DNA from: Phoronis australis
Lineage: Eukaryota > Phoronida > Phoronidae
Assembly (NCBI GenBank): GCA_002633005.1
Contig: NMRA01000054.1
Location: forward strand, 681,711-736,787
DNA: 55,077 nucleotides
Direction of reading: 5' to 3'
Both the position numbers and the translations under genes were made by a program. Numbering within the stretch: position 1 is the stretch's first letter; each line of letters starts with the position of its first letter. Of this stretch, positions 13,101-25,300 are shown in pieces. Below the pieces are notes generated by a model. That model saw nothing but the letters and a program-made list of their open reading frames with translations. It was not told the DNA's origin and did no database searches.

Positions 13101-13882
13101 CGGGTGGTTGCGTTTCAAACTTATAAAAAATTATGGGTGGTAGGCTTAAGAAATAAATGAAAAATATAGGTGGTGGGTGCAAAAAAAGGTGCCTTCCCCC
13201 CTCCCACACAGACTTTACTGGAACAGCCCTTATTAATATGTGCCAAATTGACTAAAATTCAGGAAAGGTCACTTTTCTCTTCTATCATATTTTGTTATCC
13301 ATCATGTCATCCTTGTTGTTTTCACAGTAACATATGACACTGGAAGTGCCTGTGGTACATTGTTTGTCATGAATAATAGTATTAAACAGTTTGTCCTGGC
13401 TCCTGGTGTCAAATTGTGAGTTTCAGTTGACTGTTACTTTCTCACCCATGAAGGATTGTTGCCAAACACACTTCAGTTATTGGCTAACTGAACCTTTGAG
13501 CATTACTCAGTTCTGTGTCTTTGGTGACAGCCAATCTATTAATTATCCTTCACTTCATTACTGAGAAACAGAAAACTGACACGCAATATTGTTAATTAAC
13601 GTTACTTGATGACTGTAATGTGGTGGCATGTCAAGACATGAGAAATGATGTTAATGTTTGCTTTATACCAGCACACTTCAAGTGTTATGAGCAAATGCTT
13701 CCTGGTGTAACCAAGTCTAGGAAGTTACTGCGGTATGTATTGTAGAGTATGCGGCAATGTAGTGTTATATTTTTATTTGTTTTAGGAAGCTACAGGCTGC
13801 TGAGTCTAGTGGTGCAGAAGGTAAAAAGTCTCGGCTTGTGGGAAAGAAGGTCAATCGCAGCATGAGTCTGACAGTGTTTTAG
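1160..13882 (+). CDS. WEE1: Wee1-like protein kinase, complete, 10 coding exons
   Basis: Nuclear kinase that phosphorylates the inhibitory tyrosine of CDK1 and delays mitosis. Coding exons: 1160-1845, 4414-4465, 7162-7331, 7844-7965, 8789-8935, 9829-9939, 10969-11114, 11575-11682, 12081-12226, 13786-13882. All introns are GT-AG and phases agree, giving 1785 bases (594 aa). The N-terminal 230 residues are Ser/Pro-rich and disordered-looking, with two DSGxxS motifs (37-42, 71-76) and the conserved [13 protein letters not shown] segment. Kinase domain: glycine loop GDGEFGSV at 269-276, ATP-binding Lys291, catalytic loop HLDIKPGN with Asp389 (Wee family, not HRD), DLG instead of DFG at 431-433, then VEEGD. 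The C-terminus has RSMSLT around Ser590, matching the vertebrate 14-3-3 site. The start is the first ATG of a long open exon. Introns are rich in repeats. Myt1 is less likely because there is no membrane segment. Confidence 0.96.
1846..4413 (+). other. wee1 intron 1
   Basis: This 2.6 kb intron has a GTACGG donor after a split Ser codon and a CTGCAG acceptor. I see no exon, recognisable transposon or structured repeat in it. Confidence 0.7.
4633..4860 (-). repeat. Fragment of the 1.5 kb TA-flanked element, in wee1 intron 2
   Basis: The segment from the TAATGCAC block near 4633 to the AAAACTTAAGGAGGA block near 4850 matches, in reverse orientation and with substitutions and a gap, the sequence at about 44935-45235. 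That sequence lies inside the complete element 44586-46122. The best preserved piece is the AACTTCAAAACAAACGTCACGTG block at about 4679-4701. No terminal repeats are present, so this is an internal fragment of an old copy. Confidence 0.7.
4935..6545. repeat. Diverged tandem array (about 440 bp x 3.7) with CTCF-like motifs
   Basis: The phrase CTGTATCTCCTAAAC (or a close variant) recurs near 4947, 5400, 5829 and 6285, defining units of about 430-455 bp. Other shared blocks are GATTTTCATGAAATTT and ACCACTCTAAGGATGATTG. Inside the units a CTAGTGG box occurs eleven times, about every 146 bases, so the 440-bp unit looks like a trimer of an older repeat. Copies differ by substitutions and small indels. 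The array fills much of wee1 intron 2. Recurrent peptides in the open frames mirror the DNA repeat and are not taken as protein. Confidence 0.85.
8000..8340 (-). repeat. tRNA-derived SINE pieces in wee1 intron 4
   Basis: On the - strand, 8106-8057 reads as a tRNA-like head: A-box-like AACTCAGTGGTAAGAGCAC, then B-box-like GGTTCAA. A second piece at 8236-8340 repeats the flank (TAGTAAATA.ATAG.CGCTGAGGTT) and carries a B-box-like stretch, the reverse complement of TGGGAATCAAACCACAGG. The two copies are about 235 bp apart and both are incomplete, so neither is a functional tRNA gene. Confidence 0.6.
10582..10668. repeat. 19-bp inverted repeat with 49-bp loop
   Basis: GTTTGCACTTGATGACCTC (10582-10600) faces GAGGTCATCATGTGCAAAC (10650-10668), with one mismatch. 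It lies in wee1 intron 6, 300 bases before exon 7. It may be the core of a decayed MITE or a hairpin in the pre-mRNA. No target duplication was identified. Confidence 0.6.
12665..13229. mobile_element. PIF/Harbinger-type MITE, 565 bp
   Basis: The ends are near-perfect inverted repeats of about 39 bp. The left begins GGGCTGTTCCAGCAAAATCT and the right, read inward, begins GGGCTGTTCCAGTAAAGTCT; both continue into a G-rich tract. The element is flanked by the direct 3-bp duplication TTA (12662-12664 and 13230-13232). A 3-bp TWA target site and GG-starting termini are typical of PIF/Harbinger elements. The AT-rich interior has no transposase. It sits in wee1 intron 9. Confidence 0.85.
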
Positions 13883-16140
13883 GATACTGTGACTAACCAG
13901 GTGGACAAAATCTTTGTGCAATTATCAGGGCTATGAATTTCCCTCTTTTGAGAGGATATCCTCTTTTTTGGTTTCAATTTCCTTTTATTTGATTTCCAGT
14001 TTCCTCTTTCCATCTTTTTTGTCATTATTTTGACTTTATTCATGCAAAAACATTTATTTTAGTTATGTCTTACAACACAAAAAATATTTCTATCGCACAA
14101 GCCTATTTACTTGTGGAACGATATATCAGCTGGAAAAATTTCCTCTTTTTTGTCATTGGTCATTTCAAGCCCCGAGTTGTATATAATCTGTGGCATCACC
14201 AGGCTGGCATTACGTTAGGGTGCCTCGGCAGTGCACATTGCTGAGGGTTTTGTATAGTAATGAGTTATCAATGACAGCATGGTTCTGATGGTATGTTAGT
14301 GGTTCTGGGGTGCAAAAGGCTTTGTAGAGGATTGGGCTATCAATGGCTATATGGTTCTCATGTTTAGGTGCCGTAGGGATGCCAAATGCCTAGGGTTTTG
14401 TCTGTGTGGTGTGTGATCATTCAAAATTGTATATGATGGCGTCATACGGAGTCATAAGTCACAAATGGCGATATCTTCAAAATTTGGTGTGTCGTAAGTA
14501 AAAGTCGTGAGTTGCCAATGCGGTGACATGATAATGTGGAGTCAGTTGTATGAGTCTGACGTGCATTTGAGGAAGCATGGCTTGCAAGAGGCCACAGGAT
14601 TTGTATAAACTACCTTGATCTGATCTGTTACCATGACTGTGTACGTGTAAATATATACATACGTACATATACGTTTTTTGAGGGGAGGTATTCTTGTATT
14701 ATGTGTAAATGAATCTATGAATAATGAAAATATGTTTTAACTGCATGAGTATTTTAAAGGTATTTTCATTGAAACAGGTGGTCAGCAATAAAATTATTAT
14801 TGTGTACTTCAATTCAGCAGCATTTTGAAGAAGTGGTTATTGTTTTTTTTTTACTGTTGAATTATTTTAAGTGTATTTGAATCAAGGATCGGTTGTACTT
14901 TGGGCGCTTGTAGCACCATATTGGACAAAATTATACGGATAAAGTGTTTCTGATATTGAGTATAGAAATCAGCTACAGGTGCTTTTTTAACAGCTTTTTA
15001 ATTTGTTCATATGGACTCCATCTGCACCTTGCAAGGGATTCTGTGACTTTGTAGCTTTCATTCTGTTCTTGTTTAGAGAGACTGTCATAGAATGCCATCC
15101 ATATAGTTGACAGGTCTTAGTGCTGATTGCTGGTGTTTTGTGGCAGTGAAAGGATTCACAATTCTTTTCTCTGTGTTTGGGGAATGTTGCCTTTTTGAAT
15201 GTCTTTGAGGTCAATTTGGTGTGTTTCACTTAGGTATTTTAAACCTTCAGTCAATTTCTCTAAAAATGAGCAATTTCTCAAATGGGAAATGGCAACACCA
15301 TGAGCAAATTCTAAAAACGTCAGTCGGTTGGAGTAAATTGTGTTCCTTGCTTTTCAAAGGCTGAGACGGCCGGCAGTTTTCAGTCTTGTTACATAACTAT
15401 TGGACTTAGACTTGAGCGTTGATGCCAGAAACAGATGGCAACATAATACAACAGTGATTCAGTCTATCAGACTCCCAGTGTTTGTATTGTGTGACATGCT
15501 CACTGTCTCATACTTACACTTTTGAAGACATTTTTATATAGCGTTTATAAAAATAAAAAAAAAATAATCGAATTCACAGTGCATTTCAAATTAAGTAAAA
15601 TGTACCAAATTGGCCAATAAGATCAAAGAACTGGCATAATTTGTTGTCAGTATTTTCAAAAAGAGTCATCCCAAGCAAGCTGAAATGGGTTGCAATCCTT
15701 TTTTGCTCAGGCACGTTTTGCTAGCTATGTGGTGTAGGTTTTAAAACCATATCTACTATTTTTGACCAAACATTCCCATTTTAAATTTGAAGACCATGTA
15801 CAACATACTCCTTTTTCACCATACCTTTTGTAAATGGAATAGAATTGATTGAAAGGAATCTTGAAATGCATTTTGTAAATCCTTAGAGATTTGTTTATTG
15901 TTTGTATGTGAAGGTTATCTTCCTGCGATATTTCACCAAATTTTCTTTCAAAGTTGAAAATGTTGTTGTGTGTCAGAATGCACCAGGACATAATATTACT
16001 GAATTGTAGTGCAAATTGAGTATTGTGTGAAATCTAACTGTGATGGTGAGAAGTATGTCTTGAAAAGGGTTCCTCTTGTTTATTCAGATTGTTCATTTTG
16101 TAAAGTACTATGAAATAAAGGTTTAAAAATTACTGATTTA
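13883..16140 (+). other. wee1 3' untranslated region and poly(A) signal candidates
   Basis: After the TAG at 13880-13882 there is no further coding. AATAAA hexamers occur at 14787-14792 and 16114-16119. The latter is followed by a T-rich segment and would give a 3' UTR of about 2.2 kb. A diverged repeat of about 72 bp lies near 14200-14420 (TATCAATG...ATGGTTCT seen twice). Which signal is used cannot be told from sequence. Confidence 0.45.
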
Positions 16141-16916
16141 TTTTGTTTTCCTTTAGTACACTTTATTTTCATTTTAAATTATTCAGAAAGTGTATTTTAT
16201 TGAGATGAAGGCCCCATATTTCAGAATATTCAAAATGTATTGCTGGGCGTTTTTCGCCTATAATTTGATATTTGAAGTATTACGGTGCTCATGTGTTGGC
16301 GTTGCACTCAGAATGAACGTTCGCACACAACCAAGTGGCTTTGAGCTTTCGTTTCCGTTCTGACAAGGGGTTCTCACAACTATCTTTATAAGTGTTTGAC
16401 TTGAGGGAGGAGAGCTTTCCATTTTCAAAAATAAGGTTGATAGAGTATCTTTTCTGGGAAAAACAAATACATTTTTTACGTTCATTATCAGGATGCAGTA
16501 ATGTTATGAGGTATTAAACAGTGTGCTTATCACCTTCAAGTGACTTTATGGGCGGAGATGTGTATTCAAGTGGCATTTAACTCTTCAGCAAATCAGGCAG
16601 GGTTAAAATGTTAGAACAGATTATGTATTCAAGTGGGAGTATGATGACAAATGCCCCTACGACGAAACAAAGTGCGAACGCGTCTCCATTGTTCCGCGTG
16701 CGTCACGCACGTACTCCGTCGTAGTACGAAATATACTGGCAAATGAATTCCCGATATCACGATTCAAACAGGTTACGTGTCAATCATACCAAGACGTGCC
16801 ACATGATCCGTTTTACCTAAAAGCACAGTGCTGGGTTTCAGCAATATTAATAAGGAAAAAGACAGGTAATATTATATTATGCGGTACTAATCATTGTATT
16901 ATTACATTTGTACAGG

Positions 16917-17004
16917 TTGAGCCGCGTGCAATGAATCCCATGCACGCACGCACCCTGAGGTTAAGCCGCGTGCAGTGAATCCCATGCACGCGCGCATCCA
17001 GTGG
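16917..17004 (+). repeat. 44-bp tandem duplication
   Basis: Two adjacent copies begin near 16917 and 16961. Each contains GCCGCGTGCA, then TGAATCCCATGCACGC. Each copy has internal dyad symmetry (CGTGCA/TGCACG). The duplication leads directly into the repeat at 17001. Confidence 0.75.
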
Positions 17005-17090
17005 GGGGGCTCCTTCGAGCCCCCCCATTAGGCGAAGTGGGCAAAAAGGTACGCCACCGAGAGACAAAAAGTCCAAGAAAAAGGGACAAA
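17001..17090 (+). repeat. Dispersed repeat, GGCGAAGTGGG family, copy 1
   Basis: A GGGGGGGCTC...GAGCCCCCCC hairpin is followed by GGCGAAGTGGG, an A-run, and CCACCGAGAG...CAAAAAGTCCAAGAAAA. The same order of blocks occurs in reverse orientation at about 54235-54400. The two copies are diverged. Confidence 0.6.
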
Positions 17091-19394
17091 AGTGCACTAA
17101 ATAAGCCAAATGCGCAATTCACAGTGGTGCTCCTGTTTTTTTTATAATTTATTTTAGTCCACCGGCTCCTTTGTTACCACAGGACCACAACGCCAGGAAT
17201 TCGAGCCCCCAAATTGAAGGCTGGGTGCGCGCATGAATCCGATGTGATATTGCTTCTTGTCTGGAAACAACAAAAAAGATTTATATCTTTTGCCGTGTAT
17301 CATCTTCACGATTTTATGCATTTCAGCTAAATACTTTGGCAGACACAGTGAATAACTTGTACAAACGCTGGATACGACATACAAGTAGTTCAGATGAACC
17401 CTTTGTGTCGAAACATGTTTGGGCAAACTGCAACCCAAAGCACCGCCTTCATGGTGTTGCGCTGAAGTACCTCGTTCCCTGCCAAGAAATAGGGTCTACT
17501 GATCTAACTGAATGATGCAGCATTTCTTCCACAAGCACCGTTTGACTAATTTCATTGATTATTTGAACTTTGCTGTTTTCGAGGACATGTGATAAAGATT
17601 TACCAGAATTTCATCTACTTACATCAAAATTCACTCGAAACATCGATTTGGTAAAACGTTGCACACGACAGACGCAGGTGGCCTCGCCTGGATGCGACCA
17701 AAAATATTTTTATCGGCAACGTGAGCAAATCTTAGTTGTTTGAGGTTGACAACAAATTCTATGAAATTTACCGTTTGTAAGAAGAATGATATCGATACTA
17801 CAACCTGCATCGAAATTCTCATCTTTTAAAAGATTTAACTATTCAGGTAAAAATCATTTAGTGAACTAGGTCATTTTTAGACAAGTAAACATGATACCAG
17901 AAAGCAACGAACATTTAACATATCAAGTCTTCTTACTTTTCTGCATGATGGGGTTGCAAGATTTGTTTTCATATCCGTGTACATCATTAAGAAAAGTTTC
18001 GGTGAATCCAAAAGGCGTGCGAACACTTGTAGGAAGATTGAACTGAGTCAAAGTGTGTTGACGCGATTTACTGTTGCAACTACGGTTTTAGCGTTCAACT
18101 TGTATTTAAAAAATAAATACTACTCGTTTTCGATTGCCGATACTTTGAAGACATAGAAATCAGTTGGTAAAATTTACAATTAATTTGTGAAAAATCAAGT
18201 CAATCATTCTTTCGATTTCCGTCATTGCTATTGCACATTCTTGGTTGTTTGGGCCGCCTGTGATATTTTTACGAACATTTTGTGGGCAATTGGAAATTCT
18301 ATCGTCTTTCTCATGTGAATAGCTGATCCACTGACATTCTCTTTTCTGCATGTTTTCCCGTCTACGCGACTTCCTTTTCTATTGGATGTTGAGCTACCCG
18401 AATTTTTCTTAATTAGCCCGAATTTTCGATATTTTTGTCTGAAACTGTGAGGTATTTGTCCCATGTCCCTCGCTTAATACGCCATGGCCATAATATCTCT
18501 AGTTTAACAGTTTCGTGTTAACCTACTACTTTGCTTCATTTTAGTTAAAAACGTCATGAAACAGATTATAAACTAAGTTAGTTCAGTCGAAACTTAGCCG
18601 AGACAATGCTCATTCAACACAACTCCATTCTGGAGTAATTATTTATCCAGTTAAAACTGAATTTGGCATGCATTTTTAGTTTATTTTTTATTTTTTGGTG
18701 ATGCACCACCACCTAAAATGGCAACTGGAGTGACTCATGCATTATGGGTACTCACTCTACTGCCGCCATATGCCATGAAGTGGAAACTCAGTTCACATTA
18801 AGAACTTTAAAAATAAAAAGTAAAGTAAGGCAAACAAAACAGGGGTCAAAGTTACACAGTCTGTATATTTTAGTGATATGTTCCGACTGAAAAAACTCAT
18901 CCTGTATTTTAAACTGTTGAATGCATCTTTAAGATAAACCCCTGCTGACAAAAGTCGATTTCTTTCTGAATAGACAGGTAAGGAACTAGAAATATTCCAA
19001 GACGATGCTATCGATTCGCCTCAGATTTCCGATTGTCGACATCATGGCCATGGATTCCTTAAATCCACCAATGAAATGAAAAAAATGGCGTGCATCAGCA
19101 CTACCCAGCAGTGTTGTCTTACATAACACATGGCTATGAAAATCTGTTAGCATATTCCTTGATGTTAGAAATTATTTAGACCAGATTAAATGACGTAAAA
19201 GCGTAGATCTGTTTGTTTCATATAACGTGCATGCTGTAAACGCTTTATAACAGGCAATAAACTTTTATCAGATAGGAGTACCATAATCTCTCCGAGTCAA
19301 CTTGGATATGGAGATGCGGTTGCTGGCGTCGTCGGCGCGCGCTGTGTGACTGTGTCAAGACAACTATTTAGACGGGATTTGTGGTGACAACGCA

Positions 19395-22300
19395 ATGGCG
19401 TTACGAAGACTTTCTTTGGAACCGCCACCGCTGAGGTGAGTTTAGACGTCGAATCCTAGTAATTATTACGAGCAGCTTTGTAAATAATCTCAAGTTCAGT
19501 TTAAAAACTTGAATTTTGGTGTTCGTTTTATCACCGACGTCTCCTAAGATACATGTATACTCCGATGCATGGTTCCGACACCTCGAAACATCCAGTAACC
19601 ACGGGTGTCAAATGTGGTTTTAGCGTCCATAATGTTACTGTACAGTGTCAAATAGACGAGGATGGCAAGAGGTCTTTACTGAGGTGTTAAGACCCTCTTT
19701 CTTGCCTGCCTGTCCAAGCTCCCCGTCTGGCCATCTGGATTGGCACCTCGATCTTTACGGGCTCCAAAACTTAGACTTGTGTTCATAATGTATCACCAAT
19801 TTGCAACAAATTGCTTTACTCGCAGACATGTCATTCACGCATCAGTTAGATTGCAAGACTCTGCAGTGTTGAAATACTAATCGGGAATCTGCCATACTGC
19901 AGAAACCAATGCGGCAATAAACTTTGACCCGGAGAAAATCAGCGTTTCAATTTCAAAGGTCACATAATCGTCGTTTCTAACAGCACTCAAATTCAAATTT
20001 TGAACTCGTCAAAAATGACTCCGTGCCTAATAAAATTTTCCAGCTTGTCGGTTGAGTGAAAATGTGACAAGAGAGGTCATTTTCAACGGCTTTGCACAAC
20101 CAGCAACTTAAACAAAAGCATTGGCAGATTGTTTTGCATCAAGGGGCGGGTGGCCGGGGGGGTGNGACCGAGGTGGGTCCCACGAGGGCGACACCTGGTC
20201 TCCCGCGGTGATGTCTCACATTCCTGGTACCCTGGCACGCCACTCGAATGTTTTATTCAGTGAATGCAAATGTATCACGTGCTCCATCCGCTATAATCTT
20301 CGTCAGCTTCCAGCCGTTCTCCACACCACAAGCCTGAAAATAACAGCGTTCTAACTAACATTTGGTCAAAATTGCATTTGATAGTAGCATTGATGCTGTA
20401 CAAAATTCGAACAAAAACGGCATAAATATTAGAAACTTGTCATTTTCATGCAGAGAAATGACTCTCGGGGTCATTTTTACGTTGTTGAAAATTTAATGCT
20501 AAATCTGACAGAAACTTCTTTGTCACAAACATTTGAGGTGAACTTGTTTTTTCATCGATTTTTGTGAACCTTGGCAACATCTTTCTGTTGTGTTCGTCCA
20601 TCGCAATTCGCGTTTTGTTTATTCCACATATACCGGTAGGCTTCCACGTTTTTACAAGCTCATTAATTCAAACATTCACTCAGAGGAAAAAGTCAGTTTT
20701 ATGTCTTGATAATGAAACATAAAGAACCATATGAGTCAACTACCGCTGAATTTTGCAAATTCACAGTTTTGGGGAGCACACATGTTTCAACATGGTGCTT
20801 TTGGAAAATTCCTGTTTTCAATACACCTGAGAGACTTTTCAATCGTCAGCAAACATGTGATACTTGCCACGAATACTGATTACCTTGAGATCTGAAACAT
20901 TAGATTCTAAATGCTTGCCAAAGAGAAGGTCAGAGTTGAAATAAGATCCCAAAATATCGCAAATTGTCAACAGGTGCGCTCCAGTAAATACTTTTACGCG
21001 TCTAGATGACTTGAGAGAATCAAGTTAAACTTCACACTTATTATTGTGTGAATTATTTGTAGTATCACAAACACTTCATTTTGTTGTCAACACACACTTG
21101 TTCGGTATTACATCCAGTGTTTTGTAAGTGGACCTGTATTTCAGGTTAGAGTCGTAATCGAGTGGAGGGTCGGGGGCGTGGGTTGGGTGGAGGGGGGTGG
21201 TTAGGAACTCTCTGGTAGAAACAGTTGGATCGGCGGTCTATAGACGACGTATCACTAACTCTAGCAGCTGTCTTACCGTCCCCGGTATCGTCTCAGGTAG
21301 ATGTTTCGGTTTTGCTACACCGTAAGTTCCTGCTGGGCTTTTTAGAGTTGGTAGGTTGGATTCACAGGAACCGCGGAGGAGAGTAATATTTTTGTTTGTT
21401 TATTGTCAGTACTTTCTTATACAAATGAATTTAGGGCTTGGTAGCGCTGTTTTGGTTTTGGTTCGGTGTAATCACTTAGGTATCATGACACTCGTTTTCC
21501 TGATTGCTCGAGTCTTGCGATGTTCTGAATTTCGAATATGCACAGCGAACAACCCTCTCAAACTCTTATTTAGGAGAAAATTATTTGCCACCTGCCGGTG
21601 GTAGGTGGACGGAACACTGTGTGCACATATGACGTATTTCTATTTACAACGTTAACAACGTACCCCATTCTACTTGTGTCATTGTCCAAACGTATTTCAC
21701 CGGCAAATCAAACAACAGTATTGTGTAGCCGAAGAATACACACAAAAAGTTGCTGGTAATATTTCTAACTCTATTACCCCTGGTCCGTGTTTACCTAGCC
21801 CAGTTTCATTGATAGTGGAAAAGTGAATGGTCCAAAAAGATGTTGACGGTAGAAAGCGGGTAAGTGACTACAAACCTTGCGAGAGCAAGTGCATTTGAAT
21901 TTCCACCACTAGAATTTGCAAGTTTCATCATCCAATTCATCACAATTCGTGATGGGGCGGTCATGTTTCGATCCCCGGCGATCATGTTCAGTCCCCAGGG
22001 GTCCTATTTTGTTGTGGGACCATCATGTTTTTAGGTGTAGTGGTCCCATTTTCTAGTCCGGCGCTACCATTTGATCTCGTAGATCCTGTTTTGTGGCCGG
22101 CGAGTCAGTCCGATTTGGAGGACCGGTGGTCCTGTTTTGGTTCCGGCGCGTGTTGTTTCTCCCCCGCGATCACTGAATCCAGCTTAAATTCTGTATTTCG
22201 TTGGATTAATGACAAGGTATGCTTTCAACACACTTAATACGGAGCAATGACACGGGCACGTCTTTATACAATTGATCACAAACAATGCCACTGGCAAATT

Positions 22301-25300
22301 TGTACAATGAAATGTTAGAATTAAAGACGATTGATTTTATTCATTGATCCGGCTTCCGGAGTAACGTGACACACTTTTCTCGTGCAATCAAGAGACCAGA
22401 GATTTACAGTTGAGCGCATACGAAATTTTGGAGCGTCGTCATTAAACCTTTGTACTATAATTGAAATAAAATAGAAGTTTATCAAATGAGTTTATCGCAC
22501 GTAGCTATTGACCAACGCCATTACAAAACCTTGAGAGCGTTACAAAACACAAGTGAATGTCAAGGCTGTCGATAATCTTCGAGTGTTGAGTGAAATAACC
22601 GTGTACTATATGTTCATTACCAATCGACATTATGGGAACGTCGAGTTCTATTAAAATTGTCATAAAAACCGCCGAGGAAACGAGTGAGGAACACTCCAGT
22701 AGACCATGGTAAGAATTATAAAATAATTGTCGCGACTTTTATTCATTTTCAGCCCTTGTCATCAATTGGTGGCGTATCCATGTGGTTCTGTAACTTGCAC
22801 AGGGGAGCGCAAGCGACGCAGGCATAGTCTTCTGTCTGTTCAAAATTTCCAATCACGGAAAAAAGATGTGCTTGACAGAATTTTTGCTAATTAACTGCAA
22901 AAACGTCATATCATGTAACTTTGTCATATCTGCGATCGCTTCCTAATGGTGAGATTTATACAACTGAATCCGCGTTCTCGCACCACACTCCGAATGCTAC
23001 GTACATTAGCACTAATATAAATATTTGCACCCGATAATTTGCTATAGAAATGCATTTGATGCAGCCTCCAATTCAGTAACTTGTTGACTTTGGAATGTTA
23101 GACGCAGCGTCGAAGTTCTGTAGCCAAATAAACACAGCCACCTTTACAGTCATGCAGTTTCCGTGTCAGGTATAATAGCTGCTTCGTCAAGCATCCGTTT
23201 TTGGGTTTTTTTTCGCGCACAGGTAATTCCATTTGCGTGTAGTAAATGAAGTCACAGTAACTCTCCAAACACGGAAATTACAAGAATTGTTTGCATATTC
23301 GGTGATGTCATGCTAATTACAAACTTTGTTCTTCGAAAACTCAATAACAGAAGATAACGATTGCTGCCAAAAGAAACTAAGACTGGTACTAAAATGTGCA
23401 TAAATATATCTTATTCAGTGAGGCGGATTGAACGGGATAAATTGCTTGGTATCGATCAATGTTGCTGTCATTAGGCAGACGAAAAGATCTCAACCAAAGA
23501 TCTGAAAGAATTGAGTGTACCAAAAATTGTAATTGCAATTATCCCATTGCGATAAAAAAAACAGCTGGATGCTATACAACACAAGACAAGATGAACCACT
23601 TGAACACAAACTGTGTTATGTAGAGTCCTAAATAACACTGTTGCAGGGTGTAGCATTAAAGAATGACCCAAGGTTTATCGTTAGCGCTCTCCAGTATTCA
23701 CTATAAATAACCCAGAGGAGTTAATACGGGTTTAATAGGATTAATCTAAAGCTTCGTAGAACTGGATGTCACAAAGGGGTCGCAATCACAATTTACGAAG
23801 GAAAAGTGTTCACGTAATCATAAAATAGCATTCTGATGGCACTTTTGTGGCCAAGTTCGAAGCCTAAGGTACGACCCTTTGCCCCCAGTCCCTAAATCTG
23901 CCCTATGTGCCGTACGACTTAACGCGCAGCCTATGTTACGATTCATTTACTTCAAGATTTGAAAACAAATCAAAAGCTTGCAACAGCCAAGGATGTACAT
24001 ATTTTACTTTTAAAGCAACGCCCAGAGTTTCTTTTTCAGCCGGCGGCGAGCGAGCATACGCCCGGACACCGGCAAGATTCAGCTGGTTATTAAAAAGAGT
24101 TCCCCTTCATGCAGGATAGCTTGGTTATACTTAAAACAGGTAAGCAATTCAATAAAATTTCAGTTTTACTGGAAACCTTATTAGGCTTTTGAAAATGATA
24201 TGGAAACGAGGTTCTCAGTTATTTCATTTATTACTGCTCTTTCGAAGAGCAGTAACGCTGTAGTTATTGTAATATGTCAATCAAAATGACGCACAAACCT
24301 CTGTCACAACACTGCCTGGAGCACAGAGCTGAGGTACCCAAGTCGCGCAATTTTTTGGTTTTTGGTTGCATTTAATGAAGCATTTCGAACTAGGATACGC
24401 CTTTAGAGCATGGACCTTATCGGGGGGTCAGCGGTTGCGCAAAAAAGGCTCTTTAAAAAGTGCGTGATTTCCATATAATTGAGCGTTTTGCATTCATACG
24501 GCCATTAAACGACCCCTCCTAGCTGATCGATATTCATCAACAACTGAACATTTTTTTAGACAAATTGCTTGCAAGCCCATTCTCGCACACAAAATAGAAT
24601 ACAAAACAAAGTCTAATCTCTTTTCAGGTCAATTTCTTGAGATATCCAAAAACTTCACTGAAGGTTAAGTTGCTAAATGCATGAATTCACGTAACAGAAC
24701 TACCGGTATTCAGACTTTTGTTGCTAATTCGTACCAGGTTTATACCAATCCTTTCCACTGGAAGAAGCAAAGAATACCTTAAAAATATGACTGGAGTACA
24801 AAATTTTAGTAAAAATCTCTTGCAAGCACTGTGTAGCCACGTCTTTTTCATCTGAAGCACAATATGCATTGTTAGCTCAAAAGGATCATCGAGTGCAGCG
24901 AACAAACCGAAACATTCTATCTTTAGGCAAAATACATCAAATTTCTTTTAGAACAAAATCCAGCATGAGATCGTCGACGTAGATGATGGCTCCAAAGAGA
25001 AACAATTAGAACTACATACCATCAACGTCCTGGACACAGTGCCTTGCCTTGTAGATGGATCAACAGTGGTACATGATTGGTCAGTATCAACGGACGGAGT
25101 TGTCATCCGAGTTAGTTGCGTGCTGACCGGGAGATTTCCGGATAAACAACGTCAGTTGAGTAGAAAAGGTTCCATGCGAGAGGCTCTTTCGGGGTCATTA
25201 AGTATTTCTGATATTTATGAGAAAAATTTAGACATGACATCATAACTTTTCGTTTTTGGTTTTTAATTTTGTCATCTACCTGTTGAAGCGAAGAGTATGA

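Larger units (their letters stand above)
16140..19394. other. Spacer between wee1 and the GST gene
   Basis: No exon is supported on either strand; open frames near 17154-17438 and 18160-18464 (- strand) have no recognisable domain. The spacer includes a CpG-rich patch at 16657-16724 bounded by CTACGACG/CGTCGTAG, a 44-bp tandem duplication and a repeat shared with 54 kb. Sequence just before 19395 turns CpG-rich (GCGTCGTCGGCGCGCGC), suggesting a promoter. Confidence 0.5.

Noticed and set aside
20121-20354. Open frame spanning the N at 20165
   Set aside because: GC-rich, contains an ambiguous base, no recognisable domain or splice context.
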